Shown piece after piece: positions 1-8,333 of a stretch of 45,820 nt of DNA. The notes beneath the pieces are model-generated. The model saw nothing but the letters and a program-made list of their open reading frames with translations. It did no database searches and was not told the DNA's origin. Origin of the DNA: Oxalobacteraceae bacterium (GTDB lineage: Bacteria > Pseudomonadota > Gammaproteobacteria > Burkholderiales > Burkholderiaceae_D). The position numbers and the translations under genes are program-made. Position 1 is the stretch's first letter, and each line of letters opens with the position of its first letter. The stretch is from contig JAJTGE010000003.1 of NCBI GenBank assembly GCA_021298555.1, positions 55,295 through 101,114 of the forward strand. The letters run 5' to 3'.

Positions 1-710
1 GCTGCATCCAGATAAGGAAATAACACCGTGTGTTGCAGTGTTTTGAGCTCATCCCTTAACGTGCTTACGACGTTCATTCTGTCAAAATCTTTACCACCAT
101 AGCGGTAGCCATCTACTGCGATGAGTACTTTGGGTTCGATTTGTTGGAAACGATCTAAAACACTTGAGGCACCCATATCCGGCGAGCAGGATGACCAAAT
201 AGCTCCTACGCTTGCGCACGCAAAAAACGCGACGACTGCCTCAGGCGTATTTGGAAGGTAGGCGGCAATGCGATCGCCTGGTTGCACACCCATGGCACGC
301 AGCGTGTTGGACACTGCTGTGACTTGATCTCTGAGCTGCTGCCATGACAAGCTGGTTCTGGCGCGTATTTCGGACTCAGCAATCACTGCAGGTTTATCAC
401 CCGTGCCAGCAGCTGTATTGAAGCGAAAGAGTTGTTCTGCGAAGTTCAGTCGACTATCTTCAAACCAGATTGCGCCTGGCATGGTGCGCTCAACTAAGAC
501 TCGCTTGTAGGGTACTGAACAAGTAATCTCAAAATAATCCCACACCGACGCCCAGAACTCTTCGATATTTTCAACCGACCATTGCCAAAGAGCGTTGTAA
601 TCAGCAAAGTGCTTACCTCGTTCTGCCAGCCACTGCTGATAGTTATGCAAGCGGCTGCGTGCTATACGCTCGGGACTTGGCGTCCACAACAATGGGTGCT
701 GATCTGCCAT
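1..710 (-). CDS. Acetoacetyl-CoA synthetase, N-terminal part
   Basis: Partial gene running off the left edge; about 236 N-terminal residues are present of a family usually near 650. The enzyme activates acetoacetate to acetoacetyl-CoA with ATP, feeding ketone-body or polyhydroxybutyrate-related metabolism in the cytoplasm. The start is the ATG at 708-710 (MADQHPLLWTPSPERI). Visible hallmarks of the acyl-adenylate family of acetoacetyl-CoA type are the N-terminal block around FWASVWDYFEI, the segment WFEDSRLNFAEQL, GVQPGDRIAAYLPNTPEA, and SVGAIWSSCSPDMG near residues 168-180, followed by VLIAVDGYRYGGK. The AMP-binding core and C-terminal lid lie outside the window. The long W-rich N-terminus favours acetoacetyl-CoA synthetase over acetyl-CoA synthetase. 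The 103 bases between it and the next gene show nothing I can name. Confidence 0.88.
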   Translation of the reverse strand, partial: MADQHPLLWTPSPERIARSRLHNYQQWLAERGKHFADYNALWQWSVENIEEFWASVWDYFEITCSVPYKRVLVERTMPGAIWFEDSRLNFAEQLFRFNTAAGTGDKPAVIAESEIRARTSLSWQQLRDQVTAVSNTLRAMGVQPGDRIAAYLPNTPEAVVAFFACASVGAIWSSCSPDMGASSVLDRFQQIEPKVLIAVDGYRYGGKDFDRMNVVSTLRDELKTLQHTVLFPYLDA

Positions 711-813
711 GCTTATCTCCGTCTATTCTTATTAATTTACAGACTATGATAATGCAAAGCGCAAACGCGACTATCCACACCAACCAGCAACTAACTAAGC
801 CCAAGCAAAAAAA

Positions 814-1524
814 TTAATGCAGTACGTCTCCCTGATCTTTTAACAAATCATCGCTAACGTGCTTAGATGCTTGTTCGCGCGTCGATGATTCGCCCAGCTC
901 GCGCTGCTCGCCTGAAAATGGTTTATGAGCAGATGACTCTCTAGTAGTTTTCTCCGATGGGTCGCGCGTTAATCTGTACCAGACCCACAAACCTGCGCTC
1001 ACCGCGCACACCACGGATACTGTATCGGCCACCGACCAGTGCGTATGGCGCACAGGATTTATTACCGGACCTATCGCCAGATTGTGCTGCACCGCTTCTA
1101 CACCCGGTATAGATTCCACTATCCCCAAAAGACGTGACTCTTCTTCCGCGGTGATGTTACCCGCGAGGCTAATAGTCCCCTGAGAAGCGCTGATCTGCAC
1201 TTTTTCAAACTGTGGAATTTCGCGCCCCAACCGCGAACGAACCCGCGCTTCTAGTACATGGTCGTCGATAGGTTTTACCGACTGAGTACCTATAATGCGT
1301 CGCGCCTGCGCTTGTAGCCCTAACAGCCGGTTATGAGCATCCCTGATGAACCTATCCATTAGCTTGGATGTTTTATGGGTGGCGCTATTGACCTTGTCCT
1401 GCAACAGGGCTCGCCGCCTGCGTCCCTCTGAGGGATCCGACACAAACATGGCCAATGCACCGAGTGCCAGCCCTCCCACCAAGAACAGCCAGGAAAATTC
1501 TTCGCGTCGAGTCCGATAGTCCAC
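814..1524 (-). CDS. Membrane-anchored BON-domain protein
   Basis: A 236-residue protein starting with GTG at 1522-1524; a strong AGGAG ribosome site lies about seven bases upstream and decides the start. Order of parts: N-terminal membrane segment (about residues 11-28), a basic region beginning DPSEGRRRR that resembles YtxH-type envelope-stress proteins, one BON domain (about 86-151; GTISLAGNITAEEE and the IPGVEAVQHNLAI end are typical), a second hydrophobic segment (about 165-183), and a polar, charged C-terminal tail. BON domains are thought to bind phospholipid or envelope components, as in OsmY and DolP; a role in envelope stress is inference. It is transcribed alone, divergent from the nuclease gene. 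Function unproven. Confidence 0.7.
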   Translation of the reverse strand: MDYRTRREEFSWLFLVGGLALGALAMFVSDPSEGRRRRALLQDKVNSATHKTSKLMDRFIRDAHNRLLGLQAQARRIIGTQSVKPIDDHVLEARVRSRLGREIPQFEKVQISASQGTISLAGNITAEEESRLLGIVESIPGVEAVQHNLAIGPVINPVRHTHWSVADTVSVVCAVSAGLWVWYRLTRDPSEKTTRESSAHKPFSGEQRELGESSTREQASKHVSDDLLKDQGDVLH

Positions 1525-1712
1525 TTTGTTCTCCTCGTTGAGTTTGCTTGTACATCGCTAGTAACCGTCAGGCCATACCTCGTTTGACTTGTTCGTCCAT
1601 CAAAAGCTCAATCTTTCTTGAGAGTAAAATTCGTGAATTACGTTCGAAAACCGAACTGAAATTCCCTTCAGCGGTCAATTTGACGGAGACAGCGTGGCCA
1701 AACGGCTCTTAG

Positions 1713-2501
1713 ATGCGAAAAATTACCCTAGTACTGCTCTTGCTTACGTGTTGTTTGACGGGACTCAGCCCGCAGACGGCTACTGCGCAAAATCAAACCT
1801 GTCTCAAACATTTCGTCGATGGCAAAGCTCCCGTCTTTACTCGGGCAAGCTTGCAGAACCGCAGCGTCGCTATTTGCTATGAAGCCTTTGCTGTCATGCA
1901 CTCTGGCGTGTCGCGCACGCCCTTGTGGTCGGCAGAATATTTGACACGTAACAGTCTGGTTCAGGCGCGAGAGGTCAAACGCAAAGATGCTTTTCATGCT
2001 GATGAAAATCTGCCCGCAGATCAACGCGCTGAACTGTCGGATTACGCACATTCAGGATATGACCGTGGTCACTTGTCGCCTGCTGCAGATATGCCAACAG
2101 AACTATCACAGCATCAAAGCTTTTCGCTGGCAAATATCGTTCCGCAAAACCGCGAACATAATCAGATATTGTGGTCTGCCATTGAGGGTGCGACACGTCA
2201 TTTAGTGAATCAACGCGGCGAGTTGTTTGTGATTACAGGCCCTGTTTTCGAAGGTGATCGCATAGCGCGAATCAATGAACGGGTTTTCATACCCACGCAT
2301 ATTTTTAAAGCTATCTACGATCCAGTAAAAAAAGAAGGTGCTGCATGGCTCTCACCCAATGGGGCTGGCTTTGCCTACGACGTTATTTCATTATCTGAGC
2401 TTGAAAAAAGGATAGGCATTACACTTTTTCCTTCTGTATCTTCAGACGTAAAATCAAAAGTTATCAGCCTGCCCGAGCCGCGCATACGTTCACGAAAATA
2501 A
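1713..2501 (+). CDS. Secreted DNA/RNA non-specific endonuclease
   Basis: A 262-residue protein of the NUC / EndoG / Serratia-nuclease family. Residues 1-26 form a clear signal peptide ending TATAQ, so it acts in the periplasm or outside the cell on DNA and RNA. The catalytic motif DRGHLSPAADM begins at residue 117, with His120 the expected general base. The metal-site block NIVPQNREHNQILWSAIE (141-158) supplies the expected Asn150 and Glu158. TGPVF near residue 175 is also typical. Length and motif order fit a complete enzyme. It is followed after 17 bases by a small unknown gene, so the two may be co-transcribed. No dedicated inhibitor is recognisable, which is acceptable for an exported nuclease. 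Nutrient scavenging is the likely role, by inference. Confidence 0.88.
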   Translation: MRKITLVLLLLTCCLTGLSPQTATAQNQTCLKHFVDGKAPVFTRASLQNRSVAICYEAFAVMHSGVSRTPLWSAEYLTRNSLVQAREVKRKDAFHADENLPADQRAELSDYAHSGYDRGHLSPAADMPTELSQHQSFSLANIVPQNREHNQILWSAIEGATRHLVNQRGELFVITGPVFEGDRIARINERVFIPTHIFKAIYDPVKKEGAAWLSPNGAGFAYDVISLSELEKRIGITLFPSVSSDVKSKVISLPEPRIRSRK

Positions 2502-2518
2502 ACTGATAGGAGATATCC

Positions 2519-2770
2519 ATGTCTGACATTGCGCCGTTTCAAAATGAAACAGAATCCATCAGTATCGGTAATCTCACCATAGAAAATCGTCTCGATCAGG
2601 TAGAGATGTATGGCTCGCTTTCTATCACTCGCGATCAGTCTGGTCTGGCCTTGGCACTACAATTAAAATCGGTACTGGATGCTGCGGTAACTCATCTTCA
2701 GCAAGCACCTGACCTGCCGGCGCAGATAGTTTTTAAAGCGACCGACGAAATAAACAACCCCTTCAAATAA
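2519..2770 (+). CDS. Small protein of unknown function
   Basis: An 83-residue protein that I do not recognise. The ATG has a very good ribosome site (AGGAG, seven bases upstream), which makes it a credible gene. It has no signal peptide, membrane segment or cysteine. The sequence alternates short polar and hydrophobic stretches (SISIGNLTIENRLDQVEMYGSL) suggesting beta strands, then a helix around LALQLKSVLDAAVTHLQ. It lies 17 bases after the secreted nuclease gene and probably shares its transcript. A cytoplasmic accessory or immunity role to the nuclease is possible, but nothing in the sequence shows it. Confidence 0.6.
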   Translation: MSDIAPFQNETESISIGNLTIENRLDQVEMYGSLSITRDQSGLALALQLKSVLDAAVTHLQQAPDLPAQIVFKATDEINNPFK

Positions 2771-2836
2771 ACCACAAACTACTAAGGGTCTTTTTTCTCG
2801 GCTAACGCTTGGTGGAAAAACACCCGGCGATGACCA

Positions 2837-2867
2837 CGCAGCTTAGTCTGCGCGGGGCGTCTTTTTC
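2837..2867 (+). terminator. Possible weak terminator
   Basis: A short stem CGCAG (2837-2841) / CTGCG (2848-2852) is followed by GC-rich sequence and TTTTT at 2862-2866, between the small unknown gene and ygiQ. The distance from stem to T run makes this a weak candidate. Confidence 0.25.
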
Positions 2868-2927
2868 AAACGCCGTATCGGTAACACTGGCATACTCTAG
2901 GCCCTGAACTTCTCCTGCTAGCCTGGT

Positions 2928-5108
2928 ATGACACCCACACCCCATCCTCTGCGTGCCTACGCGCCGTTTCGGCCAGATTTAAAGCCTGCGCCCATGCTGC
3001 CGATGACACGCGCAGAAATGAATGCGCTGGGTTGGGATAGCTGCGACATCATTATCATCACTGGCGACGCTTATATAGATCACCCCAGCTTTGGCATGGC
3101 ACTCATAGGGCGCTTACTTGAATCTCAGGGATTTCGAGTGGGGATCATCAGCCAGCCGGACTGGCTCTCTGCGGATGCTTTTCGTGAGTTAGGCAAACCC
3201 AATTTATATTTTGGCATCACCGCTGGCAACATGGATTCCATGATCAACCGCTACACGGCTGATCGCAAGATACGATCTGACGATGCTTACACCGCTGGTG
3301 GCCATCCCAATAAGCGGCCAGACCGCGCTGTAACGGTATATGCGCAGCGCGCACGTGAAGCCTTTCCCGGCACGCCGATTATCATCGGCAGCATAGAAGC
3401 CAGTCTGCGCAGAATTGCCCACTATGACTACTGGTCAGATACGGTACGCCGCTCGGTTCTGACCGATTCCAAAGCCGATATTCTTTTGTTTGGTAATGCA
3501 GAACGCGCCTTACTTGAACTTTCCCATCGTCTGGCCGCAGGCGAATCAGTTAAAGCCATACGCGATCTGCGCGGCACCGCATTTATGGTCACGCGCAACT
3601 GGAAACCTGCTGATGATTGGAGTGAAGTTGACTCCACCCGCGTTGATACACCCGGCAAAATCGAAGCTCATCCCGATCCGTATGAAATGAAGGAAATGAA
3701 CACCACAGTATGTGCTACAGAGGGCCAGGCAGCCGAGCCAAAGCCTATGCCTTTAAAGCTGCTAACGCGAGAAGAACGTCTGGCGCAGCAAAAAGAGATA
3801 CGTTCACGCAGCGTAGTAAGGTTACCTGCGTTTGAAACGGTCAAAGAAGATCCAGTTAGCTATGCCCATGCTTCGCGGGTATTTCATCTGGAATCGAATC
3901 CAGGCAATGCTCGCGCGATGGTACAAGCGCATGGCGAGCGCGATGTGTGGCTAAATCCTCCGCCGCTACCGCTGGCTATGGATGAAATGGATTATGTGTT
4001 TGATTTGCCGTATGCCCGCACACCGCATCCAGCCTACGGCAAAGAAAAAATTCCTGCTTGGGACATGATTCGTTTTTCTGTCAACATCATGCGCGGTTGC
4101 TTTGGTGGTTGTACTTTTTGCTCAATTACGGAGCATGAAGGTCGCATCATACAAAGCCGATCAGAGCCATCGATATTGCGAGAAATTGAACTCATACGCG
4201 ATAAAACCAAAGGGTTCACAGGCACTATCTCTGATCTCGGTGGCCCCACTGCCAACATGTATCGCATGGCCTGCAAAGAAAAAAGTATAGAAGAATCGTG
4301 CCGTCGTCTTTCCTGTGTCTACCCAACGATATGCTCTAATTTAAATACCGATCACAGCAAACTCGTACAACTGTACCGCCGTGCGCGCGCCATTCCCGGC
4401 GTGAAGAAAATTTTGATTAGTTCGGGTTTGCGTTATGACCTCGCTGTGCGCTCACCTGAGTATGTAAAAGAACTCGCAACGCATCACGTAGGAGGTTTAC
4501 TAAAGATCGCACCTGAGCATTCAGAAGAAGGCCCTTTATCAAAAATGATGAAGCCCGGTATGGGTTCTTACTACCGCTTTAAAGAGTTGTTCGACAAATA
4601 CTCCAAAGAAGCAGGCAAAGAACAGTATCTGATTCCGTATTTCATTGCAGCGCATCCGGGAACCACGGACGAGGATATGCTGCACCTAGCCGTCTGGTTA
4701 AAGCAAAATGATTTCAGGCTGGATCAGGTACAAACGTTTTTGCCTACGCCCATGGCGATGGCAACCACCATGTATCACACGCGTAAAAATCCTTTACGAA
4801 AAATTTCGCAGGATTCAGAAACCGTCGAAACTCCCAGACTGGCAAAAACACGTAAATTACACAAAGCGCTGCTTCGTTATCACGATCCTGCTAACTGGGA
4901 AATCATACGCGAGGGACTCAAGCGTATGGGGCGCAGCGATTTAATAGGGAATGGTCCTCAGCATTTGGTTCCGCGCACAGATGCGGCATCAACTCAGGTT
5001 CGTCATCACTCGCGCGATGAGACGCCCTCGTTGAAAGTTATGGCGAAAAAATTTGGGCATAAAAAGTTGCGCCCGGGCGCTGCGGTTTCTCGCAAACGCG
5101 CTGGATAA
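2928..5108 (+). CDS. ygiQ: YgiQ family radical SAM protein
   Basis: A 726-residue member of the UPF0313/YgiQ radical SAM family; E. coli YgiQ is of similar length. The 4Fe-4S cluster binding motif is [10 protein letters not shown], with Cys391, Cys395 and Cys398. N-terminal blocks ([32 protein letters not shown]) and the stretch [19 protein letters not shown] after the core are family hallmarks. The C-terminus is basic and low in complexity. The biochemical reaction is not established for the family; a cobalamin-like N-terminal domain fused to radical SAM is generally assumed. The start is the ATG at 2928; the upstream ribosome site is weak. A strong terminator follows within ten bases, so this is a single-gene unit. 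Confidence 0.93.
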   Translation: MTPTPHPLRAYAPFRPDLKPAPMLPMTRAEMNALGWDSCDIIIITGDAYIDHPSFGMALIGRLLESQGFRVGIISQPDWLSADAFRELGKPNLYFGITAGNMDSMINRYTADRKIRSDDAYTAGGHPNKRPDRAVTVYAQRAREAFPGTPIIIGSIEASLRRIAHYDYWSDTVRRSVLTDSKADILLFGNAERALLELSHRLAAGESVKAIRDLRGTAFMVTRNWKPADDWSEVDSTRVDTPGKIEAHPDPYEMKEMNTTVCATEGQAAEPKPMPLKLLTREERLAQQKEIRSRSVVRLPAFETVKEDPVSYAHASRVFHLESNPGNARAMVQAHGERDVWLNPPPLPLAMDEMDYVFDLPYARTPHPAYGKEKIPAWDMIRFSVNIMRGCFGGCTFCSITEHEGRIIQSRSEPSILREIELIRDKTKGFTGTISDLGGPTANMYRMACKEKSIEESCRRLSCVYPTICSNLNTDHSKLVQLYRRARAIPGVKKILISSGLRYDLAVRSPEYVKELATHHVGGLLKIAPEHSEEGPLSKMMKPGMGSYYRFKELFDKYSKEAGKEQYLIPYFIAAHPGTTDEDMLHLAVWLKQNDFRLDQVQTFLPTPMAMATTMYHTRKNPLRKISQDSETVETPRLAKTRKLHKALLRYHDPANWEIIREGLKRMGRSDLIGNGPQHLVPRTDAASTQVRHHSRDETPSLKVMAKKFGHKKLRPGAAVSRKRAG

Positions 5109-5117
5109 TGAAGTATA

Positions 5118-5147
5118 AAAAAACCGACCAGTAAGGTCGGTTTTTTG
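5118..5147. terminator. Bidirectional terminator, ygiQ / tRNA-Val
   Basis: The stem ACCGACC / GGTCGGT (5123-5141) is flanked by a run of A on the left and of T on the right. It can therefore end ygiQ on the plus strand and the dnaQ/tRNA-Val transcript on the minus strand. Confidence 0.85.
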
Positions 5148-5153
5148 TATCAG

Positions 5154-5228
5154 TGGTGGGAAGTGCAAGTTTCGAACTTGCGACCTATCGCGTGTGAGGC
5201 GATCGCTCTACCCCTGAGCTAACCTCCC
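5154..5228 (-). tRNA. tRNA-Val (anticodon CAC)
   Basis: A 75-base tRNA on the minus strand including an encoded CCA. The acceptor stem GGGAGGT pairs with ACTTCCC (one G-T pair). The D arm is GCTCAGGGGTAGAGC, the anticodon stem ATCGC/GCGAT encloses the loop CTCACAC, giving anticodon CAC that reads GUG, and the T arm is GCAAG-TTCGAAA-CTTGC. The valine assignment rests on the anticodon. It lies 43 bases downstream of dnaQ and may be cut from that transcript or have its own promoter. Confidence 0.93.
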
Positions 5229-5270
5229 TGAAGTAGAAAGATTATCGCATAAAGAATATGTGACTCACAC

Positions 5271-5963
5271 TTACTGCCGCCAGAGACAGCTGCCTTTGAC
5301 TTCTTTGTCCAACGCTGCCAACAGGGCTTCATGCTCAGCGAGTTCTTTGTCGGTAGGCGCTACGATTAGCACCTCGGCCAAACTGACGCCGATTTCATTC
5401 TCACCATCCGCCTGAAAATCTGCATGCATATCCATGGTGAGGCTATCCTGACCACGCGTCATGGCCAAATAAACCTCAGCGAGTAATTCAGCATCGAGCA
5501 AAGCTCCATGCAACGTACGATGCGAATTCGAAATACCGTAGCGCTCGCACAGAGCATCAAGAGAATTACGTTTACCTGGATGGAGTTCCTTGGCCTGTAA
5601 TAGTGTATCTATCACTTTTTGTACATGATCAGAAAAAACTGGCAATCCAACTTTTTCTAGTTCAGCGTCAAGAAAGCCCACATCAAACGGCGCGTTGTGA
5701 ATGATGATTTCGGCATCACGAACAAATTCGCAGAATTCAGTAACGATATCGGCAAATTTTGGTTTATCCCTAAGAAACTCTGACGTAAGTCCGTGCACTG
5801 CTAATGCGCCAGGATCAGATTCGCGCTCAGGATTTAAGTAGTAATGAAAATTCTTACCCGTCAGCCGACGGTTAAGCATTTCAACACAACCAATTTCAAT
5901 AATCCGGTCACCACTACGTGGATTCAAACCGGTGGTTTCAGTATCAAGAATAATTTGACGCAT
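5271..5963 (-). CDS. dnaQ: DNA polymerase III epsilon subunit (proofreading)
   Basis: A 3'-5' exonuclease that proofreads within the replicative polymerase core. I place the start at the ATG at 5961-5963 (MRQIILDTETTGLNP, 230 residues); a TTG 33 bases upstream is in frame but the family begins right before the ExoI motif. The DEDDh catalytic set is visible: Asp7 and Glu9 in LDTET, Asp94 in NAPFDVGFLD, and His152 with Asp157 in LHGALLDAELL. The C-terminal third, which in E. coli binds the alpha subunit, is less conserved and ends in CLWRQ. It follows rnhA by about 40 bases in the same direction; tRNA-Val comes after it. The dnaQ-rnhA pairing is widespread in proteobacteria. Confidence 0.95.
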   Translation of the reverse strand: MRQIILDTETTGLNPRSGDRIIEIGCVEMLNRRLTGKNFHYYLNPERESDPGALAVHGLTSEFLRDKPKFADIVTEFCEFVRDAEIIIHNAPFDVGFLDAELEKVGLPVFSDHVQKVIDTLLQAKELHPGKRNSLDALCERYGISNSHRTLHGALLDAELLAEVYLAMTRGQDSLTMDMHADFQADGENEIGVSLAEVLIVAPTDKELAEHEALLAALDKEVKGSCLWRQ

Positions 5964-6003
5964 AAAAAAACGATCTAGTAGAAAATTTATTTTCAAGGTT
6001 TAA

Positions 6004-6456
6004 TCAGGCATCAGAAACTGCCTGGCGCAACAGATCAACACCACGATTAGCCAATGCATCAGCGCGCTCATTGCCCTCGTGCCCCGCATGACCTTTTACC
6101 CACCGCCATTCTATCGAGTGACGCGACTGTGCTTCATCAAGCGCCTGCCAAAGATCAACGTTTTTGACAGGTGATTTACTGGCAGTACGCCAGCCTCTCG
6201 CCTTCCAGCCTACTAACCATTCGCTAATACCTTTTTGTACATACTGACTATCGGTATGAACGATAACGTCGCAGGGTCGCTTCAAGGCATTCAATGCTTC
6301 AATCACAGCCTTTAGTTCCATGCGGTTGTTCGTGGTGTTGAGTTCGCCTCCGCAGAGTTCTTTGCTGTTATCGCCAGCAATTAACCACGCGCCCCATCCT
6401 CCGGGCCCGGGATTACCCTTGCACGCACCATCAGTAAAAATTTCAACTTTGCTCAT
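6004..6456 (-). CDS. rnhA: Ribonuclease HI
   Basis: A 150-residue RNase HI that cleaves RNA in RNA-DNA hybrids in the cytoplasm. All catalytic residues are visible: Asp9 in [16 protein letters not shown], Glu47 in MELKAV, Asp69 in HTDSQYV and Asp133 in NERADALAN, with the conserved His123 in [10 protein letters not shown]. The length is close to that of E. coli RNase HI. The gene overlaps the end of the upstream methyltransferase gene by 14 bases, implying translational coupling, and dnaQ follows after about 40 bases. Confidence 0.97.
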   Translation of the reverse strand: MSKVEIFTDGACKGNPGPGGWGAWLIAGDNSKELCGGELNTTNNRMELKAVIEALNALKRPCDVIVHTDSQYVQKGISEWLVGWKARGWRTASKSPVKNVDLWQALDEAQSRHSIEWRWVKGHAGHEGNERADALANRGVDLLRQAVSDA

Positions 6457-7255
6457 CGGTTTGATTTTTTTTCATCTGATTGATAGCGGGTACGGCTCGT
6501 TGTACCCTCGCACTGCGCTGTTCCAACACACGCCCTACTAATCGCATACCTTGCACACGTTTGATCGCTTGAACGATGTACAAGGCACCCAGATACGGCC
6601 ACCAGCGATTACCTGCCTGCTCAAGAAAGTCAAAGCGTTGTAACCATTGACTGGTACCGCATGGCGGTGCATAACAACCGAAATGTCCTCGGTTGATTTC
6701 CATGTTTAAGAGTTTCAACCAATCTTTTAATCGAGGTACGCTGATGAATTCACCATCAACTGGTAAAAAATGCGCACCCGTGAGTCTTCCGAAAGCCTGA
6801 CGCCCACCCCACATACTCACAGGATTGAATCCACAAATAATCACTTGTCCTTCAGGTATCAACACGCGTTCAACTTCACGCAACACCTGGTGCGGCTCGG
6901 CTGCAAATTCCAGCACATGAGGTAATACGACTAGGTCGAGGCTCTGAGATGCAAAGGGTAGCTCTGCATAATCATGGACCATCACAACTCGTCGGCGCTC
7001 TTGATCTTCTGTCGAATGATCGCTTTGATCGGAGGTGCTTGAGTCAATAGTATCCGTCATCCAGCGATTGGGCATGCGATTCGCTGCTAGGGTGTCCATC
7101 TGCGGCATACCCAGCTGCACAGCGTTGTAACCGAAAATATCGGCAGTTAATTCGTCGAGTCGTTCCTGCTCCCACGCCCGGGCATACATACCTGGTGGCG
7201 TATGGAACCACGAGCAGAGGGATATAATCAGATTTTGAGTAGCGTCTTGTTCCAT
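6443..7255 (-). CDS. SAM-dependent methyltransferase (type 11)
   Basis: A class I methyltransferase of unknown substrate, about 270 residues. The middle carries a degenerate but recognisable fold: the acidic beta-4 region [44 protein letters not shown] is typical of Methyltransf_11 proteins. The N-terminal SAM-binding loop is not a clear GxGxG. Orthologues sit between gloB and rnhA in many Beta- and Gammaproteobacteria. Three in-frame ATGs exist at 7270, 7261 and 7255; I prefer 7255 (MEQDATQNL) because the two upstream ones overlap or invade the divergent gloB start. The gene end overlaps rnhA by 14 bases. The C-terminus after [11 protein letters not shown] is basic and poorly conserved. Confidence 0.8.
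   Translation of the reverse strand: MEQDATQNLIISLCSWFHTPPGMYARAWEQERLDELTADIFGYNAVQLGMPQMDTLAANRMPNRWMTDTIDSSTSDQSDHSTEDQERRRVVMVHDYAELPFASQSLDLVVLPHVLEFAAEPHQVLREVERVLIPEGQVIICGFNPVSMWGGRQAFGRLTGAHFLPVDGEFISVPRLKDWLKLLNMEINRGHFGCYAPPCGTSQWLQRFDFLEQAGNRWWPYLGALYIVQAIKRVQGMRLVGRVLEQRSARVQRAVPAINQMKKNQTDEQS
7223..7228 (+). promoter_or_regulatory. Candidate -10 box for gloB
   Basis: A perfect TATAAT lies inside the 5' end of the divergent methyltransferase gene, 31 bases before the gloB ATG. It would give a leader of about 25 bases. No convincing -35 hexamer is found at the right distance. Confidence 0.4.
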
Positions 7256-7259
7256 ACCC

Positions 7260-8048
7260 ATGTCAGTCAATCAAACACTACACGTCACCGCCGTTCCGGC
7301 ATTTAACGACAACTATCTCTGGTTGATACATGACCAGCAGTATGCTCTGGTGGTCGATCCAGGTGATGCAACACCCATTATTGAAGCACTGGATTCCCGC
7401 CAATTAGAACTAGTCGCTATTTTACTCACTCATCATCACGCTGACCATGTAGGAGGCGTCAGCGAGCTACTTAGTCGATGGAAGGTGCCTGTCTACGGCC
7501 CAGCCGCTGAAAATATCGCCAATGTCACCCATCGCCTGTCAGAAAACGACAGCATCACCTTTGCACAGCCCGACGTAACATTGAGGGTACTTGATGTGCC
7601 AGGACATACCGCAGGACACATTGCCTACGTTGAGCATGATCAGCACTGGCTATTTTGTGGCGATACCTTGTTTGCGGGAGGTTGCGGTCGCTTGTTCGAA
7701 GGTACTGCCGAGCAAATGACACACTCGCTCGCAAAATTTGCAGCGCTCCCAGATGATTTCAAGGTTTTTTGTGCGCATGAATACACGGTATCGAATCTGC
7801 GCTTTGCCGTTGCAGTTGAGCCTGACAATGTTGTGTTGATAGAACGTCTAAAGCAAGCACTGGCCGCTCGTGAACGAGGCATATCGACTGTTCCTTCACT
7901 TTTAGGCTTGGAAAAGCAAACCAATCCCTTCTTGCGCTATCGTCAGTCCAGCATCATCAAGACCCTGCAGCATGAAGGACGGCTAAGTCAGTCTGAACCG
8001 GTGGCTGCCTTCGCCGCGCTCAGAGAATGGAAAAATTCTTTTCGCTGA
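7260..8048 (+). CDS. gloB: Hydroxyacylglutathione hydrolase (glyoxalase II)
   Basis: A 262-residue metallo-beta-lactamase-fold hydrolase that splits S-D-lactoylglutathione to D-lactate and glutathione, the second step of methylglyoxal detoxification. The binuclear metal motif [10 protein letters not shown] holds His58, His60, Asp62 and His63; further metal blocks are [30 protein letters not shown] and FCAHEYT. The C-terminal helical part includes NPFLRY, typical of glyoxalase II. The length fits (about 250-265). The ATG at 7260 overlaps the complementary ATG (7259-7261) of the divergent methyltransferase frame. The ribosome site is weak. Confidence 0.95.
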   Translation: MSVNQTLHVTAVPAFNDNYLWLIHDQQYALVVDPGDATPIIEALDSRQLELVAILLTHHHADHVGGVSELLSRWKVPVYGPAAENIANVTHRLSENDSITFAQPDVTLRVLDVPGHTAGHIAYVEHDQHWLFCGDTLFAGGCGRLFEGTAEQMTHSLAKFAALPDDFKVFCAHEYTVSNLRFAVAVEPDNVVLIERLKQALAARERGISTVPSLLGLEKQTNPFLRYRQSSIIKTLQHEGRLSQSEPVAAFAALREWKNSFR

Positions 8049-8111
8049 CCCTGCCGGGCCGATATCGTTAGCAAACTGTCACTGCTAATCCTTACTTTTG
8101 CTGAAATTCCC

Positions 8112-8190
8112 TTGACTAGCTTTCATTTCGTTAACTACACTTGCGCGGTTCTTATGTACATCGTCGTCGACGTTGATCGCTGACGATGTA
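8112..8190 (+). promoter_or_regulatory. Candidate mltD promoter and leader hairpin
   Basis: TTGACT (8112-8117) and TACACT (8136-8141), 18 bases apart, make a plausible sigma-70 promoter. Just downstream a 9-base inverted repeat TACATCGTC (8157-8165) / GACGATGTA (8182-8190) with a 16-base loop would fold in the leader. The leader to the chosen mltD start would be about 185 bases. Apart from this I see nothing definite in 8049-8333. Confidence 0.4.
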
Positions 8191-8333
8191 GCCTAGGCAG
8201 CCTTCGACATGATTTTCTCGTCAAGTGCGTGCTCCGATTACACAGTGCGAGTCAATGCCACACCCGACTCATCACAGCCTAACCAGGCCTATTCGCCAGA
8301 TTGCTGATACTTTTGCTGACCTTTCTCAGGCCA

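Noticed and set aside
1694-1882. 62-codon frame overlapping the start of the nuclease gene
   Set aside because: It is a shadow of the nuclease gene in another frame with no family features.
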